Part shown: positions 1 through 6,779 of the stretch, piece by piece
Position numbering within the stretch: position 1 is the first letter of the stretch
Layout: every line of letters begins with the position of its first letter
From: Candidatus Cloacimonadota bacterium
GTDB lineage: Bacteria > Cloacimonadota > Cloacimonadia > Cloacimonadales > TCS61
Reading direction: 5' to 3'
NCBI GenBank assembly: GCA_027858325.1
Contig: JAQICU010000290.1
Coordinates: 1 to 9,197 of the forward strand
DNA: 9,197 nt
The notes under the pieces: model-generated
Database searches by the model: none
What the model was told of the DNA's origin: nothing
The model's input: only the letters and a program-made list of their open reading frames with translations
Translations under genes and position numbers: made by a program

Positions 1-2382
1 GATCTAAGTGATGAATCCAATCCTCTATATAATTTCTCAGAACCAAAGGATGATGATGGTGATGGAATTATGGATGAAGACGGATACCCCGTTTCCGAAC
101 AAGATTTTATTTCATACTATTATGATTATAGCCCTTTCGCAGACGGCAATCCCGACCCTGATAGAGACTATGGCTCTAGTGCTGACCAAAATAGAAACGT
201 TCCACTTAATATTCGTGTACGGCAAATGAGTTATCAATGGAGCTATGATTACATTAAAAATCTAGTTTACGTAGAATTCAATATTACAAATATGAATGCT
301 CAAGATACACTTTATGATTGTGCTATGGGAATCTATATGGATTCAGATGTTGGTCCGCAATCATTTGGTGGATCCGCAATTGCACCGGATGATATTAGCA
401 GTTACGTTTCAGGAGAAGGATTTGAATTTGCCTATACTTATGATGCAGATACTGACGGTGGATTAACTACCGGATTTGTTGGCTCTCGTGTTTGCACACC
501 AGATCCTGATCAATTGGAATTTGCTTGTTGGACTTATGATTTGGGGAGTACCGGTCCTAGTGATTGGGCGCCACTCAACTATGCTTCTACTGCTAATAAT
601 ACAGCGAACGAAAAATATTGGTTGTTAACCGGTAGAAATCCTAGAACGAGTTTCTTTGTTAGTCTTAGAGATAATCCCGATTATCAAATTGGTAGTCCTA
701 CTGATACTAGATACCTTTTTGGTTTCTATGGTGCTCAACCTCATACTGGTGATACTGATGAACCAGGAGATCCTGGCTTTGGAATTGAAGACTATTTAGA
801 AATTGACGAAGATGGTAATTATTTCAAACGTTGGAATCTCCCGCCGGGTAGAACGATGAAGATCGTTATAGCCGTATTCCCTGGTGATAGTGTTTTTGAG
901 TTACAGAATACTGCTGGATTCGCAAAGTTCATTTATGGTAAGTCACAAACACTTACCACGGTTGTTAAGCCTGATATTTTCCCTCATTATCAAGCACCGG
1001 AACCACCTGATTATCCAAATATGTATGCAGGGCTCATTAATGATGGGAATGCGATAGAATTGTATTGGGATAATATATCTGAATATACTTTGGATGTTGA
1101 CTTTGTTCCTAACCGTAATGTTGGTTGGCAAGAAATTAATCCAGGAATAGATAGTTATTATGAAGTTGGTATTACTGATACTACCGGTATGCCGGAAGAA
1201 TACTGGCCAAGTACAATTGGTTCTTATAATGACAATGCACTTGTAAATCCATGGACAGCATACAGACTTAGACATGATTTCCAGGGCTACACGTTATACG
1301 GTAGATCTGGTAGTGGATCTCAGGAAGACTGGGTAGAAAAAGGTAAATGGGATAAATTTGAGACTGATCAAGATTATGAAGATTACTTAGTAAATGCTAA
1401 TGCAGATACATTCTTTGTAGATTATCAAGGCGAGCTTGGAATTGGAACATCTGATCAATCTCTTCCAAATAGAAGAGCAGTAATCGATGAAGATGAAAAT
1501 TATTTTCATTTGAGTGAACAATATGCTTTAATCCCGTATGATATTGGAGTTGATGAATATGTTTTTGGTGAACATATTTATGATCACACAAAAACGCGGG
1601 CTGTAGCATTGGAAGAATCAGGATTAGAAAATTGGTCTGATAATGACAAAGCTCTATTTTTTGCTAATCCAAATCTACTGGCATTAGCCAACGGTGAAAA
1701 TATCTATCTTGAGTTATACACTAAAAGTTTAATACCTTTAGAAGGTTTTATTAGTGATAATATTATTGAGGATCCTAATAGTGAAGAATTGATCCTAAAG
1801 ATTAAGGAAAAGCGTCTCTCTCGTAGATATTATAACAAAATAATTTCTCATCCACCAAAAGGTATAGAATATTATGTTGCAGTTACTACCTGGGATAGAG
1901 GTTTCCCATCAGAGAATATTCTTTCACTCGAATCTGGTAAGGATGCTGATGCTAATATGAAAATACTATTTCCTGGTCCTTCTGCGAAATCAGACATGGA
2001 AGATATTTATGTTGTTCCGAATCCTTATATAGGACAGAGTAAGTTTGATGGCAGAATAGAAAAAGATTACACAGGTGATAGAAGTAGAAGGATCTGGTTT
2101 GTGAACTTGCCGGAAGATTGTACAATAAAGATTTATACTCTTGCGGGTGATCTTGTTGACAAAGTTGTACATCATGGTGGAGAAGGCGTAGATATTGTTA
2201 ATCCATCTGTCGCTTTGAATCAAAATAAATTGAAACAAAGTGATTTAACAGCAACGGGAATGGAGCCATGGGATCTTTTATCACAAAATAATCAGATAAT
2301 TGCAGCTGGTGTATATCTATTCTCAGTAAAAAATCATGATTCTGGGGATATAAAAGTAGGAAAGTTTGTTATAATTAAATAA
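1..2382 (+). CDS. Large secreted surface protein with C-terminal VVPNPY-type module (5' partial)
   Basis: The reading frame is open from the first base, so the true start lies left of the window; the Met codon at 70 is internal, because coding sequence of the same character precedes it. 793 residues are visible. Near the left edge (visible residues 17-28) is a calcium-loop-like DDDGDGIMDEDG. Residues about 74-115 (RQMSYQWSYDY...) and 280-296 (LPPGRTMKIVIAVFPGD) match a style I know from uncharacterised surface proteins of Marinimicrobia/Calditrichota-type genomes. A fibronectin-III-like part starts near 333, with DFQGYTLYGRSG at 427 and YYVAVTTWDRG near 624. The C-terminus (about 667-793) runs VVPNPY, RRIWFVNLPEDCTIKIYTLAGDLV, WDLLSQNNQ, GVYLFSV and GKFVIIK, a FlgD/sorting-domain-like beta module probably used for export or surface attachment. 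The specific function is unknown. A PorV-like gene follows, which supports an outer-surface location. Confidence 0.85.
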   Translation, partial: DLSDESNPLYNFSEPKDDDGDGIMDEDGYPVSEQDFISYYYDYSPFADGNPDPDRDYGSSADQNRNVPLNIRVRQMSYQWSYDYIKNLVYVEFNITNMNAQDTLYDCAMGIYMDSDVGPQSFGGSAIAPDDISSYVSGEGFEFAYTYDADTDGGLTTGFVGSRVCTPDPDQLEFACWTYDLGSTGPSDWAPLNYASTANNTANEKYWLLTGRNPRTSFFVSLRDNPDYQIGSPTDTRYLFGFYGAQPHTGDTDEPGDPGFGIEDYLEIDEDGNYFKRWNLPPGRTMKIVIAVFPGDSVFELQNTAGFAKFIYGKSQTLTTVVKPDIFPHYQAPEPPDYPNMYAGLINDGNAIELYWDNISEYTLDVDFVPNRNVGWQEINPGIDSYYEVGITDTTGMPEEYWPSTIGSYNDNALVNPWTAYRLRHDFQGYTLYGRSGSGSQEDWVEKGKWDKFETDQDYEDYLVNANADTFFVDYQGELGIGTSDQSLPNRRAVIDEDENYFHLSEQYALIPYDIGVDEYVFGEHIYDHTKTRAVALEESGLENWSDNDKALFFANPNLLALANGENIYLELYTKSLIPLEGFISDNIIEDPNSEELILKIKEKRLSRRYYNKIISHPPKGIEYYVAVTTWDRGFPSENILSLESGKDADANMKILFPGPSAKSDMEDIYVVPNPYIGQSKFDGRIEKDYTGDRSRRIWFVNLPEDCTIKIYTLAGDLVDKVVHHGGEGVDIVNPSVALNQNKLKQSDLTATGMEPWDLLSQNNQIIAAGVYLFSVKNHDSGDIKVGKFVIIK

Positions 2383-2383
2383 T

Positions 2384-2426
2384 TGAGTTTTTAGGTTCAC
2401 AGGCAAATGCCTGTGAACCAAACTCA
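2384..2426 (+). repeat. Gene-end palindrome: long hairpin between cargo gene and porV-like gene
   Basis: Perfect 12-bp arms GGTTCACAGGCA (2394-2405) and TGCCTGTGAACC (2408-2419) are separated by AA. An outer 7-bp stem, TGAGTTT (2384-2390) with AAACTCA (2420-2426), extends it, leaving a 3-base bulge TTA on the left. No T-run follows on either strand, so it is not a classic intrinsic terminator. In the mRNA it would fold just after the upstream stop codon and 11 bases before the next Shine-Dalgarno site. It may protect the upstream message from 3' decay or lower readthrough into the next gene. A mobile palindromic repeat is the alternative. Confidence 0.8.
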
Positions 2427-2437
2427 CAATGATAAAT

Positions 2438-2443
2438 GAGGAG
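2438..2443 (+). promoter_or_regulatory. Shine-Dalgarno site of the porV-like gene
   Basis: GAGGAG lies 6 bases before the ATG at 2450 and supports that start. The encoded product begins directly with a signal peptide. Confidence 0.85.
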
Positions 2444-2449
2444 TAAAAT

Positions 2450-3475
2450 ATGAAAAAATATGTTGTTATACTTATAATGCTTATGGTTATTCCCGGAATT
2501 TTGTTTGCAGAGATTTTTCCAAAAACAGGAACAGCCGGGCTTCAATTCTTGAAAATAGGTATTGGTGCAAGAGCGCTTGGTATGGGTGAAGCATACACTG
2601 CAGTTACTGACGATATTTCATCAATTTACTGGAATCCTGCTGGTCTTGCCTTAAAGGCACAAGACCAGGTAATGTTCTCTCATACTGCCTGGGTTGCCGG
2701 TATTAGCTATGAATTTGTGGCTTTTTCAAAAGTTACTTCCCTTGGTACTTTTGGAGTAAGTACTGCACTCTTGCATATGGGGTATATGGATGTAACAGAA
2801 GAAGAAGATTTTGGACCAACTGGTGAAACATTTACTTGTTATGATCTTATGGCCGGAATCACATATGCAAATGAGTTTACTGATAAATTCTCATTTGGAG
2901 CTAACATTAAGTATGTACATGAAAAGCTTGATGAATATGCTGTAAATGGTGTTGCTGTAGATATAGGCTCTTTGTATAATACAGGTTGGAAGAATCTCAC
3001 AGTCGGGATGGCAATAAAGAATTTTGGACCGGATCTTGAATACGAACTAGATGAAGATGGTGATGGATTACTAAATGAAGATCAATTTGATTTGTTAGAT
3101 AACGATGGTGATGGTTTGATAGATGAGGACCGTGATGAATTTCCATTTAAAATTCCGATGGGATTTTCTCTTGGGGTTGCCATGGATATATATGCAAGAG
3201 ATAATCAATTATTATTAGCTTCTGTTCAGCTTGATAACTGTGTAGACAGGCAAGAAACTTATAATGTGGGAATGGAATACAAGATCGGTACTTTTAAGAT
3301 TAGATCAGGATATCAAATAAATTATGATGAAACTTCCTATTCAGCAGGTTTTGGTTGGAGTATTCCAACCGGGTTTGCTGTAATTGATATAGATTATTCT
3401 TATACGGATATGGGCGAGCTTACGGAGGATTTCTTAAAATCCCCACAAAGATTGTCATTAAAATTGGCTTTTTAA
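2450..3475 (+). CDS. PorV/PorQ-family outer-membrane beta-barrel protein
   Basis: 341 residues. A signal peptide (about 1-20, basic MKK, hydrophobic core, ending LFA before EIFPK) directs export. The family signature is at 39-67: GARALGMGEAYTAV, then DDISSIYWNPAGLA, typical of PorV/PorQ and the related UPF0164 barrels. The rest alternates short beta-strand-like stretches and ends in Phe (LSLKLAF), the usual outer-membrane barrel end recognised by BAM. In T9SS bacteria, PorV shuttles cargo from the translocon to the attachment complex; whether this paralogue does so is inferred. An acidic insertion at 201-227 holds two DxDGDG loops (DEDGDGLLNED and DNDGDGLIDED) that resemble thrombospondin type-3/EF-hand calcium loops and are unusual in the barrel. 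The gene sits between two cargo-like genes, 67 bases after the first and 32 bases before the second. Assignment to PorV over PorQ or a generic UPF0164 barrel is not possible by eye. Confidence 0.87.
   Translation: MKKYVVILIMLMVIPGILFAEIFPKTGTAGLQFLKIGIGARALGMGEAYTAVTDDISSIYWNPAGLALKAQDQVMFSHTAWVAGISYEFVAFSKVTSLGTFGVSTALLHMGYMDVTEEEDFGPTGETFTCYDLMAGITYANEFTDKFSFGANIKYVHEKLDEYAVNGVAVDIGSLYNTGWKNLTVGMAIKNFGPDLEYELDEDGDGLLNEDQFDLLDNDGDGLIDEDRDEFPFKIPMGFSLGVAMDIYARDNQLLLASVQLDNCVDRQETYNVGMEYKIGTFKIRSGYQINYDETSYSAGFGWSIPTGFAVIDIDYSYTDMGELTEDFLKSPQRLSLKLAF
3050..3130 (+). other. Tandem calcium-loop-like insertion in the PorV-like protein
   Basis: The segment encodes residues 201-227, with two copies of the pattern D-x-D-G-D-G-L-hydrophobic-[ND]-E-D, 16 residues apart. 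The side-chain spacing (D1, D3, D5) suits Ca2+ coordination as in thrombospondin type-3 or dockerin loops. It lies between probable beta strands (NFGPDLEYEL before, FPFKIPMGFSLGV after), so it would sit in a loop outside or inside the membrane. Calcium binding is inferred. Confidence 0.7.
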
Positions 3476-3496
3476 AAAAAAGATAACACAAAAAAA

Positions 3497-3502
3497 AGGA
3501 GG
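3497..3502 (+). promoter_or_regulatory. Shine-Dalgarno site of the Asp-box protein gene
   Basis: AGGAGG lies 5 bases before the ATG at 3508, in an A-rich context. The same AGGAGG-AAAAA-ATG layout precedes the minus-strand lipoprotein gene. It fixes the start at a typical signal peptide. Confidence 0.9.
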
Positions 3503-3507
3503 AAAAA

Positions 3508-5727
3508 ATGAAAAAGACGATAATTCTTTTGGGCTTGGGTTTGATAATTTGTTCACTTGTAGCAGATGATTTTATGCAACCAACTCATGTTGCAAAAAGT
3601 ATCTTTAGAGAAGGTTTACAGATTGGAGTAAGGAATGTGAATAGGGATCAAGATCCTGCACCAGAATATTCTTTTATTCAAAATGGTAGTAATGAAGACT
3701 TTACTTTTTTAACAAGTTCTTATTATGACTATATGTCTTTCGGTTACACTGGACATAACTTAAATTTACAGCCTGAAATTTCACAACCAGTTGGTTATCC
3801 TGCCGGTGGAATGTATGTAAGTTACATGCGTTCAGAAACACAAGCAACTGGTACAGATCGTAGAGCTTATTTTAGCTATATTAATTCGGATGGAACACTT
3901 GGTCAGAGTAGTGCTATTACCTCTGATCCTTCCATTAGAGAAGGTTATGCTAATTGTGCAGTTGATCCTTATACGGGTGATGCCTTTGTAGCATGGCATT
4001 CAGTTACTGAATCAGATCTTAGTTATGACTCTAATATGTCTTATACGTTATTCCATGCTACTGGTTCTGCCGGATCATGGAGATCACCATTTATTCTGAT
4101 AGATAATCCGGAAATGAGCATTCCATTCACTGGATCTGAGATTGATGAATTTATCTGGCCTCAATTTTGGGTTGGACCATCTCCTGAAGATGGACACAAA
4201 AGAGCTCATGCATACGGAAATATGTATCCATCCAGTAATAACTGCCTTTATTTGTATGCAGATTTTGATCCTTTAGATCTAGAGGCTTACTCAGATCTAG
4301 ATTGGACTGTGCAATCATTTCCATTTTTTGATGAGATAGAATATAATGGTACTGCCAATGTAAATAAAGATCTGTTAGTAAGTGAAGTTGATGGTCAAGT
4401 TGTTTTCTTTGGTTCAATATGTGTTGTAGCTGATTCTCTTTTTGCTTTGTACAGTGATGATTATGGTGCAACATTTACCAAATATACTCAAGAGCTGAAG
4501 CAGCCACTGGAAAACCCAGCTTATGAAAATGATCCCAATCGTTTCTATTTTGAAAATGCAGATGGTTCAGAAGCTGAAATGTATATAGTCCCTACTTGGG
4601 ATTTAGCTCATTACAATGGTGCGTTTACAGATGACCATTCAAAAGTTGTATGGCAAGCTGGTGTAACTTATGACTCAGTAGAGAATATGAATTTAGTTCC
4701 AGCTCAATATTATCCAGCTATTGTCTACCCTAAAAACTTCAGTTTTGATATAGATACCGGTGAATTCAGTTTCTACGATATGGATATTCAAGGTGCTGAT
4801 CCTGCAGATGATATATTGGCAAATGGTTTTGACCTTGATGAAGATGGTGAAACTGATGCATATGTTGATGACCCTGGTGGAGAATTAGATGGAATGCCAA
4901 TTCTTACAACATCTGCTCCAAGTTGGTTCTTTATAGGTGACTACCAAGATGCATATTTCCATGAAGCAAACAACAAAATGGTTTCTAATGGAAACTGGCT
5001 TGTTAATGTATGGTATGATGGTGCAAAACTTCAAGAAGCACATTTTGAAGAACCTGGATACGATGATTGGGTTCAGCAACCAGAACTTTGCATAAGTATC
5101 TCTGATGATAATGGTGATACTTGGTCAGATATCAGATATATCAATGGCAATCCGCTCGATGCAGTGATAGATAGTACTGGCCACTTTGACGGCAACTATG
5201 CACCAGAATTTGAAGGTATGATACCTACACAAATTTCACTTGCAAACGAGCTTGAAATTCTCAGTAATGAGCCTGGTAACTATCATGCAAAACTTCATTT
5301 TGTATTTATGGATGATCTGGATTACGGTTCAATAGCTAATCCTATAGGAGGTCAACTTTGGACTGATAATCCACTATACTATGGTGCCTTAGATCTTGAA
5401 TTCCAAGGAGAATATATTACTTCTTCTGATGATGTAACTGTGACACCAAAGGCCGAACTTCTGGCACAAAATTATCCTAATCCTTTCAATCCAACTACAA
5501 CAATAGCTTACAATATGGTAGAGGAAGGTAATGTCTCTATCGAAGTATTCAACATAAAAGGTCAGAAAGTTAAAACTCTTCTTAACGAACATATGACAGT
5601 TGGTGATTATACTCTTGTTTGGGAAGGTACAAATGACAACAATCAAAAAGTATCAAGTGGTATCTATTTCTACAAAATGAAATCAGGAAACTACTCTTCT
5701 ACAAAGAAAATGATCCTTATGAAATAA
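3508..5727 (+). CDS. Secreted Asp-box (sialidase-like propeller) protein with T9SS type A sorting domain
   Basis: 739 residues. The N-terminal signal peptide is about 1-19 (MKKTIILLGLG, ending LVA before DD). Two Asp-box motifs, S-x-D-x-G-x-T-[WF], stand at 316-323 (SDDYGATF) and 532-539 (SDDNGDTW); these mark BNR/sialidase-type beta-propeller blades. A propeller-like strand with DPYTGDAFVAWHS is at 153-165. FDLDEDGETDAYVDD (441-455) is a calcium-loop-like acid stretch. The C-terminal sorting domain runs about 654-739: QNYPNPFNPTTTIAY, then FNIKGQKVKTL, DYTLVWEGTN, SSGIYFYKM and KKMILMK. It is the family's standard T9SS type A module, which is cut off or anchored at the surface after export. 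I did not see a full sialidase Arg triad, so no enzyme activity is claimed; it may only bind. It is probably cotranscribed with the preceding PorV-like gene. Confidence 0.88.
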   Translation: MKKTIILLGLGLIICSLVADDFMQPTHVAKSIFREGLQIGVRNVNRDQDPAPEYSFIQNGSNEDFTFLTSSYYDYMSFGYTGHNLNLQPEISQPVGYPAGGMYVSYMRSETQATGTDRRAYFSYINSDGTLGQSSAITSDPSIREGYANCAVDPYTGDAFVAWHSVTESDLSYDSNMSYTLFHATGSAGSWRSPFILIDNPEMSIPFTGSEIDEFIWPQFWVGPSPEDGHKRAHAYGNMYPSSNNCLYLYADFDPLDLEAYSDLDWTVQSFPFFDEIEYNGTANVNKDLLVSEVDGQVVFFGSICVVADSLFALYSDDYGATFTKYTQELKQPLENPAYENDPNRFYFENADGSEAEMYIVPTWDLAHYNGAFTDDHSKVVWQAGVTYDSVENMNLVPAQYYPAIVYPKNFSFDIDTGEFSFYDMDIQGADPADDILANGFDLDEDGETDAYVDDPGGELDGMPILTTSAPSWFFIGDYQDAYFHEANNKMVSNGNWLVNVWYDGAKLQEAHFEEPGYDDWVQQPELCISISDDNGDTWSDIRYINGNPLDAVIDSTGHFDGNYAPEFEGMIPTQISLANELEILSNEPGNYHAKLHFVFMDDLDYGSIANPIGGQLWTDNPLYYGALDLEFQGEYITSSDDVTVTPKAELLAQNYPNPFNPTTTIAYNMVEEGNVSIEVFNIKGQKVKTLLNEHMTVGDYTLVWEGTNDNNQKVSSGIYFYKMKSGNYSSTKKMILMK

Positions 5728-5736
5728 GGGAATTTA

Positions 5737-5762
5737 GTCTGACCACTTACAAGTGGTCAGAC
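5737..5762 (+). repeat. Gene-end palindrome after the Asp-box gene
   Basis: Arms GTCTGACCACTT (5737-5748) and AAGTGGTCAGAC (5751-5762) pair perfectly over 12 bp with only AC between. The real RNA loop would be larger, because the innermost pairs cannot close a 2-base loop. No T-run follows. It lies 9 bases after the stop and about 50 bases before a true terminator, so it probably helps shield the 3' end of the message. The architecture, 12-bp arms with a 2-base spacer, equals that of the palindrome at 2394-2419, though the arm sequence differs. Confidence 0.8.
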
Positions 5763-5811
5763 AACTTCTCTTCCTAATGAAATAGCATCAAGCTGTTAAC
5801 AATAAGCTATT

Positions 5812-5838
5812 AGCCCCGGTTTGCCGGGGCTTTTTGTT
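5812..5838 (+). terminator. Rho-independent terminator of the plus-strand operon
   Basis: Stem AGCCCCGG (5812-5819) pairs with CCGGGGCT (5824-5831) around loop TTTG, and is followed by TTTTGTTT. The high-GC stem plus T-tract is the canonical form. It lies 84 bases after the stop at 5727 and ends the three-gene transcription unit. Confidence 0.93.
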
Positions 5839-5899
5839 TATTATTACTCGTTGGCAAGTTGAACTAATCAAAATGAAGTAATGCAAACATCCTAATTTT

Positions 5900-5924
5900 G
5901 TAGGGTCAATTTCCCAAATTGACC
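5900..5924 (+). repeat. REP-like palindrome A (GTAG foot)
   Basis: GTAG at 5900-5903 is followed by the stem GGTCAATTT (5904-5912), loop CCC, and AAATTGACC (5916-5924), then GATAAG. A GTAG-type tetranucleotide at the foot of a small palindrome is the known mark of REP elements moved by RAYT (TnpA-REP) transposases. No RAYT gene is in the window. It shares its stem sequence with element B and its outline with element C. Confidence 0.65.
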
Positions 5925-5952
5925 GATAAGCAGTGTTTTATATTTCCATATC

Positions 5953-5977
5953 TAAGGGTCAATTTCCCGAATTGACC
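5953..5977 (+). repeat. REP-like palindrome B, second copy of the GGTCAATT stem
   Basis: Stem GGTCAATT (5957-5964) pairs with AATTGACC (5970-5977) around TCCCG; the T and G next to the stem can pair as a wobble, leaving CCC. It repeats element A in the same orientation with two changes close by: the foot reads TAAG instead of GTAG, and one stem-end base differs. It looks like a decayed or diverged copy. Confidence 0.6.
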
Positions 5978-5983
5978 GGAAAA

Positions 5984-6015
5984 CTCATCGGACGATTAAG
6001 GATAATCGTCCCTAC
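5984..6015 (-). repeat. REP-like palindrome C, reverse orientation (GTAG foot)
   Basis: Read on the minus strand it is GTAG (6015-6012), stem GGACGATTA, loop TCCT, stem TAATCGTCC, then GATGAG. On the plus strand the arms are 5990-5998 and 6003-6011. Foot, stem start GG, stem end CC and trailing GATRAG all agree with element A, though the stem body differs. Opposite orientation to A and B gives the cluster a layout like paired REPs (BIME-type). Confidence 0.65.
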
Positions 6016-6107
6016 ATACAATTGAAGGTTTTAATCTTGATTTGTGATCCTATCGAATACAGATATCTCGATTCTGTATGTTCTAATTGGGATATTATAT
6101 TTTTGCA

Positions 6108-6127
6108 CCCACGATTAAAATCGTGGG
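6108..6127. repeat. Palindrome D (CCCACGATT stem)
   Basis: CCCACGATT (6108-6116) and AATCGTGGG (6119-6127) pair perfectly over 9 bp around AA. The ACGATT core is also in element C. There is no GTAG foot and no T-run, so it is neither a clear REP nor a terminator. It lies about 90 bases beyond element C. Confidence 0.6.
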
Positions 6128-6361
6128 CTGGTGAGTGAAATATTAAAAAAACAACTCAAAACGGTTTACTTTGACTACCAACGGATTAGTTAAGAGATAA
6201 ATTTAGGTGAATCTGCTGGGGATATGATTCGTTTTTCCACAGCTTCTCATGATTTATATTCCATTAGTCTTACAGTTCCTTGCAGTAGACGTCAGATGAG
6301 GTAGGTTTGTTTCTGTTGAAGATAGCTCATCGGAGATCTGAAAGAATAGTTGAAAGATACC

Positions 6362-6388
6362 TTTATACTTCGATGAACTAAGTATGAA
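6362..6388 (+). repeat. Small inverted repeat in the spacer
   Basis: ATACTT (6365-6370) pairs with AAGTAT (6380-6385) around 9 bases, and can be lengthened outward by a T-G wobble and two T-A pairs. The stem is AT-rich and weak, and chance is a fair explanation. Confidence 0.3.
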
Positions 6389-6401
6389 ATAAGAAAGGAA
6401 G

Positions 6402-6418
6402 AAAACTGGACCAGTTTT
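6402..6418. repeat. Near-perfect palindrome with one-base centre
   Basis: AAAACTGG (6402-6409), a single A, then CCAGTTTT (6411-6418). The one-base centre suits a dimeric DNA-binding site better than an RNA hairpin, but no promoter or gene start adjoins it. A chance origin is possible. Confidence 0.4.
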
Positions 6419-6730
6419 AATATCCCTCAACGCTTACCAAATTGCTGTTATTCTCAGTATTAATTGAATATCTATTTCTCTACATTATAACTCAGTCTGA
6501 ACATTTATAGTGGTTACTTTAAATCTTGCTATACGGTTTAACCTCGTGGAATGAAAAGGGATTACACAGATTGAAGATTGGGGGTCGAGTTTGGAATATT
6601 AACAAATAATACATAACACCTGTCCTGATATATACCGGCGTTAAACGTGTACATTTATTAATTGACGAACAAAAGAAAGAGAATTATTTAAAATCATGCA
6701 ATGTATTAGATATTGGGAAAACAAGTATAT

Positions 6731-6765
6731 AAAAAAAGTGATGCAGGAAACCCAACATCACTTTT
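6731..6765 (-). terminator. Rho-independent terminator of the lipoprotein gene
   Basis: On the minus strand, AAAAGTGATG (6765-6756) pairs with CATCACTTTT (6743-6734) around a 12-base loop, and the T-run continues to 6731 (seven T in all). It begins about 15 bases after the stop codon. The stem is A/T-flanked with a 6-bp GTGATG core. On the plus strand the following T-run is short, so it is best read as a minus-strand terminator. Confidence 0.82.
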
Positions 6766-6779
6766 AATCTATTATTTAT

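Larger units (their letters stand above)
6129..6730. other. Intergenic stretch without a recognisable gene
   Basis: I see no coding frame with a start and Shine-Dalgarno site, no tRNA-like cloverleaf and no insertion-sequence ends in these roughly 600 bases. Both flanking genes point toward it and each has its own terminator outside it, so it is a convergent spacer. It holds only the two small inverted repeats listed separately. It could be decayed sequence or carry an unseen small RNA; neither can be shown by eye. Confidence 0.6.

Noticed and set aside
70..72. ATG at 70 as the start of the first gene
   Set aside because: The frame stays open to base 1 and the preceding codons (DDDGDG...) carry the same motif style, with no Shine-Dalgarno site before 70. 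The gene is 5' partial.
943..1275. Open frames on the opposite strand of the large genes
   Set aside because: They lack Shine-Dalgarno sites and are low-complexity antisense shadows of clearly coding frames.
2429..2446. Five-codon leader ORF (MINEE) over the Shine-Dalgarno site
   Set aside because: It has no ribosome site of its own and is short enough to be chance; no attenuator layout accompanies it.
4273..4305. Repeated AGATCTAGA in the Asp-box gene as a regulatory repeat
   Set aside because: It encodes the in-frame LDLE and DLDW text and is explained by codon use in an Asp/Leu-rich stretch.
6326..6334. CTCATCGGA repeated from the tail of element C (5984-5992) as another REP copy
   Set aside because: No complementary arm or GTAG foot adjoins it; a 9-base match in a spacer of this size is expected by chance.
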